Origin: Pseudonocardiaceae bacterium
GTDB taxonomy: Bacteria > Actinomycetota > Actinomycetes > Mycobacteriales > Pseudonocardiaceae
Direction: 5' to 3'
DNA length: 64,000 nucleotides
Assembly (NCBI GenBank): GCA_009377865.1
Contig: WHTH01000015.1
Span: 1 to 64,000 of the forward strand
In this document: in pieces, positions 52,178 through 60,313 of the stretch
Layout of the letters: each line of letters begins with the position of its first letter
Numbering within the stretch: position 1 is the first letter of the stretch
The notes under the pieces: model-generated
The model's input: the letters and a program-made list of their open reading frames with translations, nothing else
Databases searched by the model: none
Told to the model about the DNA's origin: nothing
Translations under genes and position numbers: made by a program

Positions 52178-53710
52178 ATGATCCCACCCGACGACCACGA
52201 GCAGAACCGGTCGCATGACGGCGATGCCACCTCGTCGCCGCCCCGAGTGGAGCCGCGCTCGCTGCAGCAGCCGGAAGTCGATGCCGAGTCGGCCCGGGTG
52301 TTCGGCAGACCGGCCGGTGTGGCCGGCTCGTTCGCCGCCTCCGGACAGCGTTCGACCAGCGCCGCGATCGGTTCGGCGCCACCCCCACCGGCCGCGCTGG
52401 TCTCGGCGTTCGGCCCTCCGGTCGGCTCGACGGAGCGGCTGCAGCGGCCGCCTGCCGAGAGCGGGAACCCTGCCGACGGCACGTCCGGGGCGGCGTTCTG
52501 GGGCCAGCACGATGGTCGCAGTCCCTGGCGCGACCCGGGCTCGGGCGCGGTGCTGGGGGCACCGGCACTGCACGAGCCCGAGCCCGAAGCCCGACAACCC
52601 GTCGAGGGTGCGCGGCTGAGCCTGCGCGAGGTGATCTTCGGCCGGCGGCTGGGCCCGGCATCGTTGGCGGTGTGCGGCGCCGTCGTGCTGCTGATCGGTG
52701 CGGTGGGTGGTCTGATGGGGCGCATCACCGCCGAGGGCGGCAGTCCGCTGACCGATCCGGATGCGACGCTGACCCAGCTCGAGCCCGCCGTCGAACGCCC
52801 CGCCGGATCGGTGGCAGCGGTCGCCGACCGGGTGTTGCCGTCGGTGGTGTCGATCGAGATCCGCACCGGCGACCAGGGCGGCTTCGGGTCCGGGGTGGTC
52901 ATCGACGGCGATGGCTACGTGCTGACCAACAACCATGTCATCTCCGGCGCTGCGGGCAACCCCGATGCCGATCTCGAGACGGTCTTCGCGGACGGCACCC
53001 GGGTGCCCGCCAACCTCGTCGGTCGAGACCCGAAGACCGATCTCGCGGTGCTCAAGGTGGATGTCGCCAATCCCACCGTCGCGCGGCTGGGTCGTTCCGA
53101 CAGCTTGCAGGCCGGGGACGGTGTGATCGCCGTCGGCTCGCCGCTCGGGCTGGCCAGCACGGTGACGACCGGGATCGTCAGTGCAGTCGACCGGCCGGTG
53201 CGGCTCGAAGGCGAGGGATCCGACACCAACGCCGTTATCGACGCCATCCAGACCGACGCCGCGATCAACCCCGGCAACTCTGGCGGGGCGCTGGTCGACT
53301 CCTCGGGTGCTGTGGTTGGTATCAACACCGCCATCCGCACCCTCGGCGGGGGCGAGGGCGGCTCGATCGGGCTCGGGTTCGCCATCCCGATCGACGACGC
53401 TCGCGCGATCGGTCAGGAGCTGATCAGGTCCGGCCAGATCAGTCACCCCGACCTCGGGGTCAACGCCGCGTCCGTGACCGATGGCGCCTCGGACGGGGCC
53501 CGAGTGCAGAACGTGCAGCAAGGCAGCGCGGCGGCCACGGCGGGGATCGTCGAGGGCGACGTCATCGTGCGGGTCGGCGACCGTGCCGTGGCCACCGCGG
53601 ACGAACTCGAGGTCGCCGTCCGGGAAAACGACATCGGTGCGCGGGTGCCGATCGCGCTGGTCCGTGATGGTCGCCCGCTCACTGTGACCGCGACCTTGGC
53701 CTCGGATTGA
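52178..53710 (+). CDS. htrA: HtrA-family serine protease
   Basis: A 510-residue DegP/HtrA protease, homologue of Rv1223. Residues 1-150 are a disordered cytosolic Pro/Gly-rich part, 160-181 a membrane helix (LAVCGAVVLLIGAVGGLMG), 210-410 the trypsin-like domain with His253 (TNNHVI), Asp288 (KTDLAVL) and Ser368 (GNSGGAL), and 415-510 a PDZ domain. It acts outside the membrane on misfolded proteins. Its place after sigE-rseA fits the envelope-stress operon. Confidence 0.93.
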   Translation: MIPPDDHEQNRSHDGDATSSPPRVEPRSLQQPEVDAESARVFGRPAGVAGSFAASGQRSTSAAIGSAPPPPAALVSAFGPPVGSTERLQRPPAESGNPADGTSGAAFWGQHDGRSPWRDPGSGAVLGAPALHEPEPEARQPVEGARLSLREVIFGRRLGPASLAVCGAVVLLIGAVGGLMGRITAEGGSPLTDPDATLTQLEPAVERPAGSVAAVADRVLPSVVSIEIRTGDQGGFGSGVVIDGDGYVLTNNHVISGAAGNPDADLETVFADGTRVPANLVGRDPKTDLAVLKVDVANPTVARLGRSDSLQAGDGVIAVGSPLGLASTVTTGIVSAVDRPVRLEGEGSDTNAVIDAIQTDAAINPGNSGGALVDSSGAVVGINTAIRTLGGGEGGSIGLGFAIPIDDARAIGQELIRSGQISHPDLGVNAASVTDGASDGARVQNVQQGSAAATAGIVEGDVIVRVGDRAVATADELEVAVRENDIGARVPIALVRDGRPLTVTATLASD

Positions 53711-53827
53711 CCATCCAGCCGGCCCTTTCCCCGTAACCGGCGTGCCGAGCAGCTACGCTGAGGTTCGAATACGCTGAGGTTCGAATACCGGGGGCAGGCG
53801 GCAACGCGAGCGGCGGAGGTGCGCCGG

Positions 53828-54217
53828 ATGTTCGGCAACATCGGCTGGAGCGAGTTCCTCATCCTCGTCGTGGCCGGGCTGTTCATCTTCGGCCCGGAAC
53901 GGCTGCCCACCGCGGCCGCGTGGCTCGGGCGCACCGTGCGGCAGGTCCGGGAGTACGCGACCGGGGCGCGCGAGCAGCTGCGCTCGGAGCTGGGCCCGGA
54001 GTTCGACGAGTTACGCAAGCCGCTCGATGATCTGCGCGGGATCCGGAACTTCAACCCCCGCCGGATGGCCACCCGGCAGCTGTTCGAGGACCTCGACGAC
54101 GAGCCCGACTACAAGCCCAAGCCCAACGGCTACGCGACGCCGCCGGGCCGCGGCACCCCGATCCCCAAGCCGCTGCAGCCCGGTGAGCGCGCCCCGTTCG
54201 ACCCCGACGCCACCTGA
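53828..54217 (+). CDS. tatB: Sec-independent translocase subunit TatB
   Basis: A 129-residue protein. [20 protein letters not shown] followed by FGPERLP is the TatA/B membrane helix, hinge and amphipathic start, with the Glu typical of TatB. A long charged helix and a Pro-rich tail follow. It works with TatC (not in this window) to move folded proteins across the membrane. The ATG at 53828 has GGAGG 8 nt upstream and the expected N-terminus. Its position after htrA is conserved in mycobacteria. Confidence 0.9.
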   Translation: MFGNIGWSEFLILVVAGLFIFGPERLPTAAAWLGRTVRQVREYATGAREQLRSELGPEFDELRKPLDDLRGIRNFNPRRMATRQLFEDLDDEPDYKPKPNGYATPPGRGTPIPKPLQPGERAPFDPDAT

Positions 54218-54283
54218 CCGCCGGAGGTCAAGCCGCCCAGGCAGGGATGAGTCAGGACATGGATGACCTAGGGCAGGGATGAG

Positions 54284-55429
54284 TCAGCGGCCGGCCGGGG
54301 TCACCGAGAGCAGCTTTCCGGCCAGCCCGCGGGAGCGGGTGGCGAGCCGGTCGGCGACCCGCCGCAGCACCTGGGATGCTGGTGCGTCCGGCTCGGCGAG
54401 CACCAGCGGAATGCCGGCGTCGCCGGATTCCCGTAGCCGTGGGTCGAGCGGGACCTGGCCGAGCAGCGGCACCTCACTGCCCACCGTGCGGGTCAGTGAC
54501 TCGGCGACCACCTGACCACCGCCGGAGCCGAAGACATCCATCTTGCGGCCGTCCGGCAGCTCCATCCAGGACATGTTCTCCACCACGCCGACGAGCTTCT
54601 GGTGGGTCTGCATCGCGACCGCGCCGGCCCGCTCGGCCACCTCGGAGGCCGCCTGCTGCGGGGTGGTGACCACCAGCAGTTCGGCGTTGGGCATCAGTTG
54701 CGCCACCGAGATCGCGATGTCGCCGGTGCCGGGCGGCAGGTCGAGCAGCAACACGTCCAGGTCGCCCCAGAACACGTCGGACAGGAACTGCTGCAACGCG
54801 CGGTGCAGCATCGGCCCGCGCCACACCACCGGGTCGTTGCCGGGCTTGAACATCCCGATCGAGATGACCTTCACGCCGTGCGCCTGCGGCGGCATGATCA
54901 TTTTCTCGACCTGAGTCGGCCGATCGACGGTCCCCAGCATGCTGGGGACGGAGTGCCCGTAGATGTCGGCGTCGACCACGCCGACCGACAGCCCGCGCTC
55001 GGCCATCGCCGCGGCGAGGTTGACGGTCACCGATGACTTGCCGACCCCGCCCTTGCCGGATGCCACGGCGTAGACCCTGGTCAATGAGCCCGGCTCGGCG
55101 AACGGGATGCGGGGCTCCTCGGAGTCACCGCGCAGCGAGCGGCGCAGTTCGGTGCGCTGCTCGTCACTCATCACGTCCAGTTCGACGCGCACGCCGGCGA
55201 CGCCCGGCACCGCGGTGACGGCCTCGGTCACCCGGGTGGTGATGGTGTCCTTCATCGGGCACCCGGCGACCGTCAGCCACACCGCGATGTCGACCACACC
55301 GCCATCACCGACGGTCACGTCCTTGACCATGCCGAGTTCGGTGATCGGCTTGTGGATCTCGGGATCCTCGACTCCGGACAGCGCGGAGCGGATCGCGTCG
55401 ACCGACGGGGCGGCCTCGGTGGAGATCAC
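54284..55429 (-). CDS. mrp: Mrp/ApbC-type iron-sulfur carrier ATPase
   Basis: A 381-residue protein. Residues 1-90 are a DUF59/MIP18 domain (VEDPEIHKPITELGMVKDV); then a deviant Walker A SGKGGVGKSSV near residue 123, switch motifs DADIYGHSVP and LLLDLPPGTGD. Family members assemble and hand over Fe-S clusters; CODH small-subunit clusters could be among clients, but this gene belongs to the conserved backbone (Rv1229c). It is convergent with tatB. The CxxC pair often seen at the C-terminal side is not evident here. Confidence 0.9.
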   Translation of the reverse strand: MISTEAAPSVDAIRSALSGVEDPEIHKPITELGMVKDVTVGDGGVVDIAVWLTVAGCPMKDTITTRVTEAVTAVPGVAGVRVELDVMSDEQRTELRRSLRGDSEEPRIPFAEPGSLTRVYAVASGKGGVGKSSVTVNLAAAMAERGLSVGVVDADIYGHSVPSMLGTVDRPTQVEKMIMPPQAHGVKVISIGMFKPGNDPVVWRGPMLHRALQQFLSDVFWGDLDVLLLDLPPGTGDIAISVAQLMPNAELLVVTTPQQAASEVAERAGAVAMQTHQKLVGVVENMSWMELPDGRKMDVFGSGGGQVVAESLTRTVGSEVPLLGQVPLDPRLRESGDAGIPLVLAEPDAPASQVLRRVADRLATRSRGLAGKLLSVTPAGR

Positions 55430-55518
55430 GGGTTCCTAGCACCGACCTTCCTGCGTACTCGAGTGCGTCACTCCCCATCGTAGGCGTCGACCTGGTCTCG
55501 AGCCTGCGTACCAGGACG

Positions 55519-56058
55519 TCAGCCCCTCCCGGGCCGCCGGGGCGGGGTGCGCCGGTCGGTCGCCGGACGGTGTGGTTGCGCCGCGTCCAGCTCTGGGCCC
55601 CGCTGCTCGGCCAGCCGGGACAGCTCTGAGCGCAGGAAGTCACGGGTGACGACCTCGCCGACCGACAGCCGCAGCGCGGCCAGCTCGCGTGCGAGGTACT
55701 CGGTGTCGGCCTTGGTCCGCTCGGCGCGGGCGCGGTCCTCCTCCAGCGCGACGCGGTCACGGTCGTCCTGCCGGTTCTGTGCCAGCAGGATCAGCGGAGC
55801 CGCGTAGGCCGCCTGGGTGGAGAAGGCCAGGTTGAGCAGGATGAACGGGTAGGGATCCCACCGCAGGTACATCACCAGTACGAGGTTGAGCGTGATCCAC
55901 ACCGCCACGAGCACCGTCTGCACCGCGAGGAAGCGGCCGGTGCCGAGGAAGCGGGCGATTCGCTCCGAGAGCCTGGCGAAGGTGTCGGGGTCGACCCGCG
56001 GCGCGAGCCGTCGCGGTCCGCGGGGCTGGTCCAGCCGGCGCGCGCGCAGCTCAGCCAC
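55519..56058 (-). CDS. DUF1003 membrane protein
   Basis: A 179-residue protein with two membrane helices typical of DUF1003 (FLAVQTVLVAVWITLNLVLV and PFILLNLAFSTQAAYAAPLI), then a long charged coiled coil. Position corresponds to M. tuberculosis Rv1231c. It overlaps the end of the MgtE-like gene by 8 bp. Function unknown. Confidence 0.88.
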   Translation of the reverse strand: MAELRARRLDQPRGPRRLAPRVDPDTFARLSERIARFLGTGRFLAVQTVLVAVWITLNLVLVMYLRWDPYPFILLNLAFSTQAAYAAPLILLAQNRQDDRDRVALEEDRARAERTKADTEYLARELAALRLSVGEVVTRDFLRSELSRLAEQRGPELDAAQPHRPATDRRTPPRRPGRG

Positions 56059-57340
56059 GGGGCACCGGCTTCAGCCAGTCGGGGCCGGTCAGGTCCGCGC
56101 TGCCGCGCTGCCGCCAGTCGTCGGGCAGCGCCGCGTCCAGCACGTCGTCAACGCTCACCGCCCCGACGAGATGGTCCTCCGAGTCGACGATCGGCGCGCA
56201 CACCAGGTCGTAGGCGGCGAAATAACGGGTGACCTCGGTGAGCGTGGCGTCCGGGGCCAGCCGGGCCAGCTCGACGTCCAGGATGCCCGCCACCAGCTCG
56301 GACGGTGGCTCGCGCAGCAACCGTTGCAGGTGCGCGCACCCGAGATAACGGCCGGTGGGGGTCGATGTGGGCGGGCGGCAGGCGAACACCATGCTCGCCA
56401 GCGCCGGGGTGAGGTCGGGGTTGCGGACCCGTGCCAGCGCCTCGGCAACGGTGGCATCCGGGGCGAGCACCACCGGTTCGGGCGTCATCAGGCCGCCCGC
56501 GGTGTCGGCCGAGTAGGTCAGCAGGCGGCGCACCGGGGCCGACTCCTCGGGGGCCATCAGTCCCAGCAGCCGCTCCTGGTCGGGTTGCGGCAGCTCGCCC
56601 AGCAGGTCCGCCGCGTCGTCGGGGTTCATCGCCTCGAGCACATCGGCGGCCCGCTCCTCGTCCAGGTGGCCGAGCAACTCGGCCTGCTCGTCCTCGGACA
56701 GCTCCTCGAGGACGTCGGCCAGCCGATCGTCGTCGAACGCATCGGCCACCTCCTGGCGGCGCTTGGGCGGCAGCTCCCGCATCGCGTTGGCCACCTCGAC
56801 GGCCCGCATGCCCTCGAACACCGCGAGCAGCTGCTCGGCGCCCTGCCCGCCCGCGGACATCTCGGCCAGCGTGAGCCCGGTCACCTCGTCCCAGCCCAGC
56901 ACCTGCACCGGGCCGCGGCGGCCGAGCCGCCCGGTGCGCTGCCGCACCGCGAGCTTGCCGATCACCCAGTCGCGGGTCCGGATCTGCTCGACCCCCGCGT
57001 CGACCACCACCCCGGTGCCACCGGCCGCCATCCCCACCCGGGCGTCGAGGATCTCGCCGATCACCAGCGCCTCGTTCGGGCGCTGCGAGAAACGCCGCAG
57101 GCTCACCGTGCCGGTGGCCAGCGCCACCGCCCCGGGATCGATGGAGGTGATCCGCAGCATGGGGACGAAGATGCGCTGCCGGATCGCGAGCTCGACGACG
57201 AGGCCCAGCACCCGGGGTGGCTGCGTCCCGATCCGCAGCGCAGCCACCAGGTCCCGGACCTTGCCGATCTGCTCGCCGTCCGGGCCGAACACCGGCATGC
57301 CCGCCATGCGGGCCGCGAAGACCCTCGTCGCCGTGGCCAC
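56051..57340 (-). CDS. MgtE-N/CBS domain protein without the channel domain (Rv1232c-like)
   Basis: A 429-residue protein. The N-terminus (VFGPDGEQIGKVRDLVAALR) looks like a PRC-barrel; residues about 190-290 form the MgtE N-terminal helical domain (FEGMRAVEVANAMRELPPKR, VLEAMNPDDAADLLGELP); two CBS motifs follow (TPEPVVLAPDATVAEALARV and LARLAPDATLTEVTRYFAAY). The five-helix magnesium channel of true MgtE is absent. It may sense magnesium or nucleotides and act through the overlapping DUF1003 membrane protein. Confidence 0.85.
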   Translation of the reverse strand: MATATRVFAARMAGMPVFGPDGEQIGKVRDLVAALRIGTQPPRVLGLVVELAIRQRIFVPMLRITSIDPGAVALATGTVSLRRFSQRPNEALVIGEILDARVGMAAGGTGVVVDAGVEQIRTRDWVIGKLAVRQRTGRLGRRGPVQVLGWDEVTGLTLAEMSAGGQGAEQLLAVFEGMRAVEVANAMRELPPKRRQEVADAFDDDRLADVLEELSEDEQAELLGHLDEERAADVLEAMNPDDAADLLGELPQPDQERLLGLMAPEESAPVRRLLTYSADTAGGLMTPEPVVLAPDATVAEALARVRNPDLTPALASMVFACRPPTSTPTGRYLGCAHLQRLLREPPSELVAGILDVELARLAPDATLTEVTRYFAAYDLVCAPIVDSEDHLVGAVSVDDVLDAALPDDWRQRGSADLTGPDWLKPVPRG

Positions 57341-57518
57341 CCGCTCAGGTTAACGGTGCACTTCGCGCCTGGGAGTGGCAATGCGGAGACGCGGTTTGCC
57401 GCCGACCAGCAGGGCCACTCACGAGGTGGTTGTGACGCCGCCTACATCGTGGTGCCTCCGGTGCGGGGACCGTGCCACGATCGGGAATTCGACCTGTCGC
57501 TATGAGGAGGTCGCCACG

Positions 57519-58493
57519 ATGAGCGAGGCCATCAGCGCGCGCCGGCTGCGTCCCCGCCGTTCGTGTCTGGCGGTGCCGGGCTCGAACCCGAAGATGATCG
57601 ACAAGGCCAAGGGCCTGCCGGCGGACCAGGTGTTCCTGGACCTCGAGGACGCCTGCGCGCCGCTCGCCAAGCCCGGCGCGCGCAAGACGATCGTGGCTGC
57701 GCTCAACGCCGGTGGCTGGGGTGACAAGACCCGCGTGGTGCGGGTCAACGACCTGAGCACCGAGTGGACCTACCGTGACGTCGTCGAGGTCGTCGAAGGT
57801 GCCGGTGCTGACCTGGACTGCATCATGCTGCCCAAGGTGCAGCGCGCCGATCAGGTCGCCTGGCTGGACATGACGCTGACGCAGATCGAGAAGACGATGG
57901 GCTACCTGGTGGGGCGCATCGGCATCGAGGCGCAGATCGAGGCCGCCAAGGGCCTCATCGAGGTCGACGCCATCGCCGCCGCCTCGCCGCGGATGGAGAC
58001 GATCGTCTTCGGCCCGGCCGACTTCATGGCCTCGATCAACATGAAGACGCTGGTGGTGGGGGAGCAGCCGCCGGGCTACGACACCGGCGACGCCTACCAC
58101 TACATCCTGATGCGCATCCTGATGGCCGCGCGCGCCAACGACCTGCAGGCCATCGACGGGCCGTACCTGCAGATCAAGGACGTCGACGGGTTCCGCCGTA
58201 TCGCGGATCGATCGGCCGCCCTGGGCTACGACGGCAAGTGGGTGCTGCACCCCGGCCAGATCGACGCCGCGAACCAGACGTACTCACCATCGCAGGATGA
58301 CTACGACCACGCCGAGAACATCATCGACGCCTACCAGTGGTACACCTCCGAGGCTGGCGGTAGGCGCGGTGCGGCGATGCTCGGTGACGAGATGATCGAC
58401 GAGGCGTCCCGCAAGATGGCCCGGGTCGTCGTGGGCAAGGGTCGCGCCGCGGGCCTGGTGCGCACCGACAAGTGGACCCCGCCCGAGGACTGA
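57519..58493 (+). CDS. CitE-like CoA-ester lyase (HpcH/HpaI aldolase family)
   Basis: A 324-residue TIM-barrel lyase. LAVPGSNPKMIDKA at the N-terminus, VFLDLEDACAPLAKPGAR with the metal/substrate Glu and Asp, RVNDLSTEWTYRDV, IMLPKVQRADQV and GIEAQIEAAKGLIEVD are family marks. Relatives cleave malyl-CoA, citramalyl-CoA or similar esters, so central carbon or C5-dicarboxylate metabolism is likely. The ATG at 57519 follows GAGGAGG with 8-nt spacing. It stands alone. Confidence 0.88.
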   Translation: MSEAISARRLRPRRSCLAVPGSNPKMIDKAKGLPADQVFLDLEDACAPLAKPGARKTIVAALNAGGWGDKTRVVRVNDLSTEWTYRDVVEVVEGAGADLDCIMLPKVQRADQVAWLDMTLTQIEKTMGYLVGRIGIEAQIEAAKGLIEVDAIAAASPRMETIVFGPADFMASINMKTLVVGEQPPGYDTGDAYHYILMRILMAARANDLQAIDGPYLQIKDVDGFRRIADRSAALGYDGKWVLHPGQIDAANQTYSPSQDDYDHAENIIDAYQWYTSEAGGRRGAAMLGDEMIDEASRKMARVVVGKGRAAGLVRTDKWTPPED

Positions 58494-58498
58494 CCCCG

Positions 58499-58965
58499 AT
58501 ACCACCTCGACAACGATCAGCCGGGCTCGGCGGCGGCGATGCCCTGGCGGCAGCCACGTTCCAGCGCGCGCTGCCGGCGCAGCCGCTCCAGCAGCCGCAG
58601 CGGTGCGGGGTCGAGCCCGGGCTGGCCGTCGCGCTCGGTGACGGCCAGCAGGTCGCCGCCGGTGCGCCAGCAGGTGAACGTGCGTATCGCCGCCGACGAG
58701 TCGATCCGGTGCGCTGCCCGAGCTCGGCTTCGCCTGCGGGCTGGGCACGTTGTCACTGCTGGAAGGCGACGTCGTGGCGGGTGCCGGCGCTCGTTGCGCC
58801 CGGTCGATGGTTACCTTCCGGTGCTGCGCACGCCACCGTCACCCGATCCCGCGCTGCTCGACGCCTACGAACTGACCGACTCCGAGCGAGCCGAATGGTG
58901 GTGCGACCGGCTCGCCCGCGTGCGCGCAGAACTCGACCACGGCGGGTTTGGACAGGCATAGTGGA
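58499..58965 (+). pseudogene. Broken remnant of o-succinylbenzoate synthase (menC)
   Basis: The plus strand reads VRIAADESIR (enolase-superfamily motif) at 58680, then in another frame ALPELGFACGLGTLSLLEGD, then, after another shift, PVDGYLPVLRTPPSPDPALL and a natural C-terminus. These are the order and spacing of an actinobacterial MenC C-terminus, with internal loss after ADESIR. Overlapping it on the minus strand (58517-58700) is a coherent piece, TGGDLLAVTERDGQPGLDPA then PLRLLERLRRQRALERG, that may be the end of another gene. The region looks like a rearrangement scar. Confidence 0.6.
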
Positions 58966-59060
58966 AGTGGCCCGCCGTGCGGGCTGCTGCGGCACCCGCT
59001 TCCGACTCACTCAGCAGTTGTCCCTCCCTGGTGACGCCCGGCCCGCGTACGCTCCGGCGC

Positions 59061-59345
59061 ATGAACCCACCCGTTCCCGGCGTTCCGGACCCGCTCATGC
59101 CCGGAACCAGCCGGTTCCTGCTCATGCCGAGCGGTGGCCGGGTCATGCCCAGTTCAGCGCCGCCGTCGGGCCAGGCCACGCGCCCATTTGGCCTCCGCTA
59201 TGCAGTCCGCCCCGTCGAGTGCGGAAAGCACAGCAAACGGCCGACGAACAAGACCCGCACCGAGCAGACACAGATCACTGACGATGGCCGGGTCGTCGGG
59301 GTCAAGCCGGACACGGTTCACTACGTTGAGATGGACGAGGAGTGA
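59061..59345 (+). CDS. Graspetide precursor peptide (ATP-grasp-modified RiPP), 94 aa
   Basis: A 94-residue peptide directly before and overlapping an ATP-grasp maturase gene. RPFGLRYAVRP at residues 41-51 is the leader motif of actinobacterial ATP-grasp target peptides. The presumed core (about 60-94) holds Thr62, 65, 67, 70, 73 and 85 and Asp74, Asp75, Asp84, Glu90, Asp92, Glu93 and Glu94, suitable for ester or amide cross-links. The start at 59061 is uncertain; in-frame ATGs at 59097, 59124 and 59145 would shorten only the leader. The stop overlaps the next gene (GTGA). Confidence 0.8.
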   Translation: MNPPVPGVPDPLMPGTSRFLLMPSGGRVMPSSAPPSGQATRPFGLRYAVRPVECGKHSKRPTNKTRTEQTQITDDGRVVGVKPDTVHYVEMDEE

Positions 59346-60313
59346 GCGAAGCTGAGGCTGGCGTCGTGCTGGTGATCGCGCAGGCCGAGGATGCCACGGC
59401 TGATCTGGTCGTGGATGCGCTGCGCGCCCGGGGTGCCGAGGTGGCCCGCATCGACACGGCCGACTTCCCGCGCCGGCTCTCCCTCGCCGCCGCGCCGGAC
59501 CGCATCGACGTGCCTGGCTACCTGTGCACCGAACATCATCTGATCGATCTGGCGGTCGTGCGCAGCGTGTACCGTCGCAGTCCCGCCCGCTTCGCGTTCC
59601 CCGACGGCATGTCGGGCCCGGAGGAACGGTTCGCCACGGTGGAGTCGGTTTACGGGCTGGGCGGTGTCCTCGCCGCGCAGCCGTGGCGATGGATCGACCA
59701 TCCGAGCGCTGTCGCCGACGCGTCCTACAAGCCAAGGCAGCTCCAGGTCGCCGCCCAGCGCGGGTTGACGGTCCCGCGGTCGCTCGTGACGAACATTGGC
59801 GCCCGGGTCCGCGCGTTTGCCGCCGAGGTCGGCGGCACCATCGTATACAAATCGCTCGGCACCGGCGTCGTCGCCGAGCAGGACGATCTGCGGCTCGTCT
59901 ACACCTCTCGCCTGACCGCATGCGAGCTCGACGACCCCGCGATCGCGCTGAGCTGTCACCTGTTCCAGGAGTGGGTGCCGAAGGCGTTCGACGTGCGGCT
60001 CACAGTCGTCGGCGAGCGGTGCTTCGCGGTCGCGATCCGCACCGAGCACCCGGATGCGGTGATCGATTGGCGCCACAGGTACGACGCGCTGCGATACGAG
60101 GTGATCGACACCCCGGCCGCGGTGCGTTCCGGCGTCCTCGCCTTCCTGCACGCCTTCGGTCTCACCTTCGGTGCTTTCGACTTCTCGGTCACACCCGACG
60201 GTTCATGGTGGTTCCTGGAGTGCAACCCGGCCGGGCAGTGGGGGTGGATCGCTGAGGAGACCGGGCTCCCGATCGCGGATGCGATCGCCGACGAGCTGGT
60301 GCATGAGGCATGA
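59342..60313 (+). CDS. ATP-grasp ribosomal peptide maturase (graspetide ligase)
   Basis: A 323-residue ATP-grasp ligase. VVLVIAQAEDATADLVVDAL opens the N-terminal domain; IDHPSAVADASYKPRQLQVA, KSLGTGVVAEQDD and FQEWVPKAFDVRLTVVGERC form the ATP-grasp core; FDFSVTPDGSWWFLECNPAG has the metal-binding Glu and Asn. Such enzymes phosphorylate acidic side chains of the precursor and join them to Thr, Ser or Lys. It overlaps the precursor gene and the methyltransferase gene by 4 bp each. Confidence 0.9.
   Translation: MSEAEAGVVLVIAQAEDATADLVVDALRARGAEVARIDTADFPRRLSLAAAPDRIDVPGYLCTEHHLIDLAVVRSVYRRSPARFAFPDGMSGPEERFATVESVYGLGGVLAAQPWRWIDHPSAVADASYKPRQLQVAAQRGLTVPRSLVTNIGARVRAFAAEVGGTIVYKSLGTGVVAEQDDLRLVYTSRLTACELDDPAIALSCHLFQEWVPKAFDVRLTVVGERCFAVAIRTEHPDAVIDWRHRYDALRYEVIDTPAAVRSGVLAFLHAFGLTFGAFDFSVTPDGSWWFLECNPAGQWGWIAEETGLPIADAIADELVHEA

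Noticed and set aside
54239-54288. Direct repeat GGCAGGGATGAGTCAG between tatB and mrp
   Set aside because: It is a short duplicated 16-mer in a convergent spacer with no symmetry or gene start. It is probably incidental.
55886-57505. A 539-codon plus-strand frame
   Set aside because: It is antisense to the MgtE-like and DUF1003 genes, which have conserved motifs and mycobacterial counterparts.
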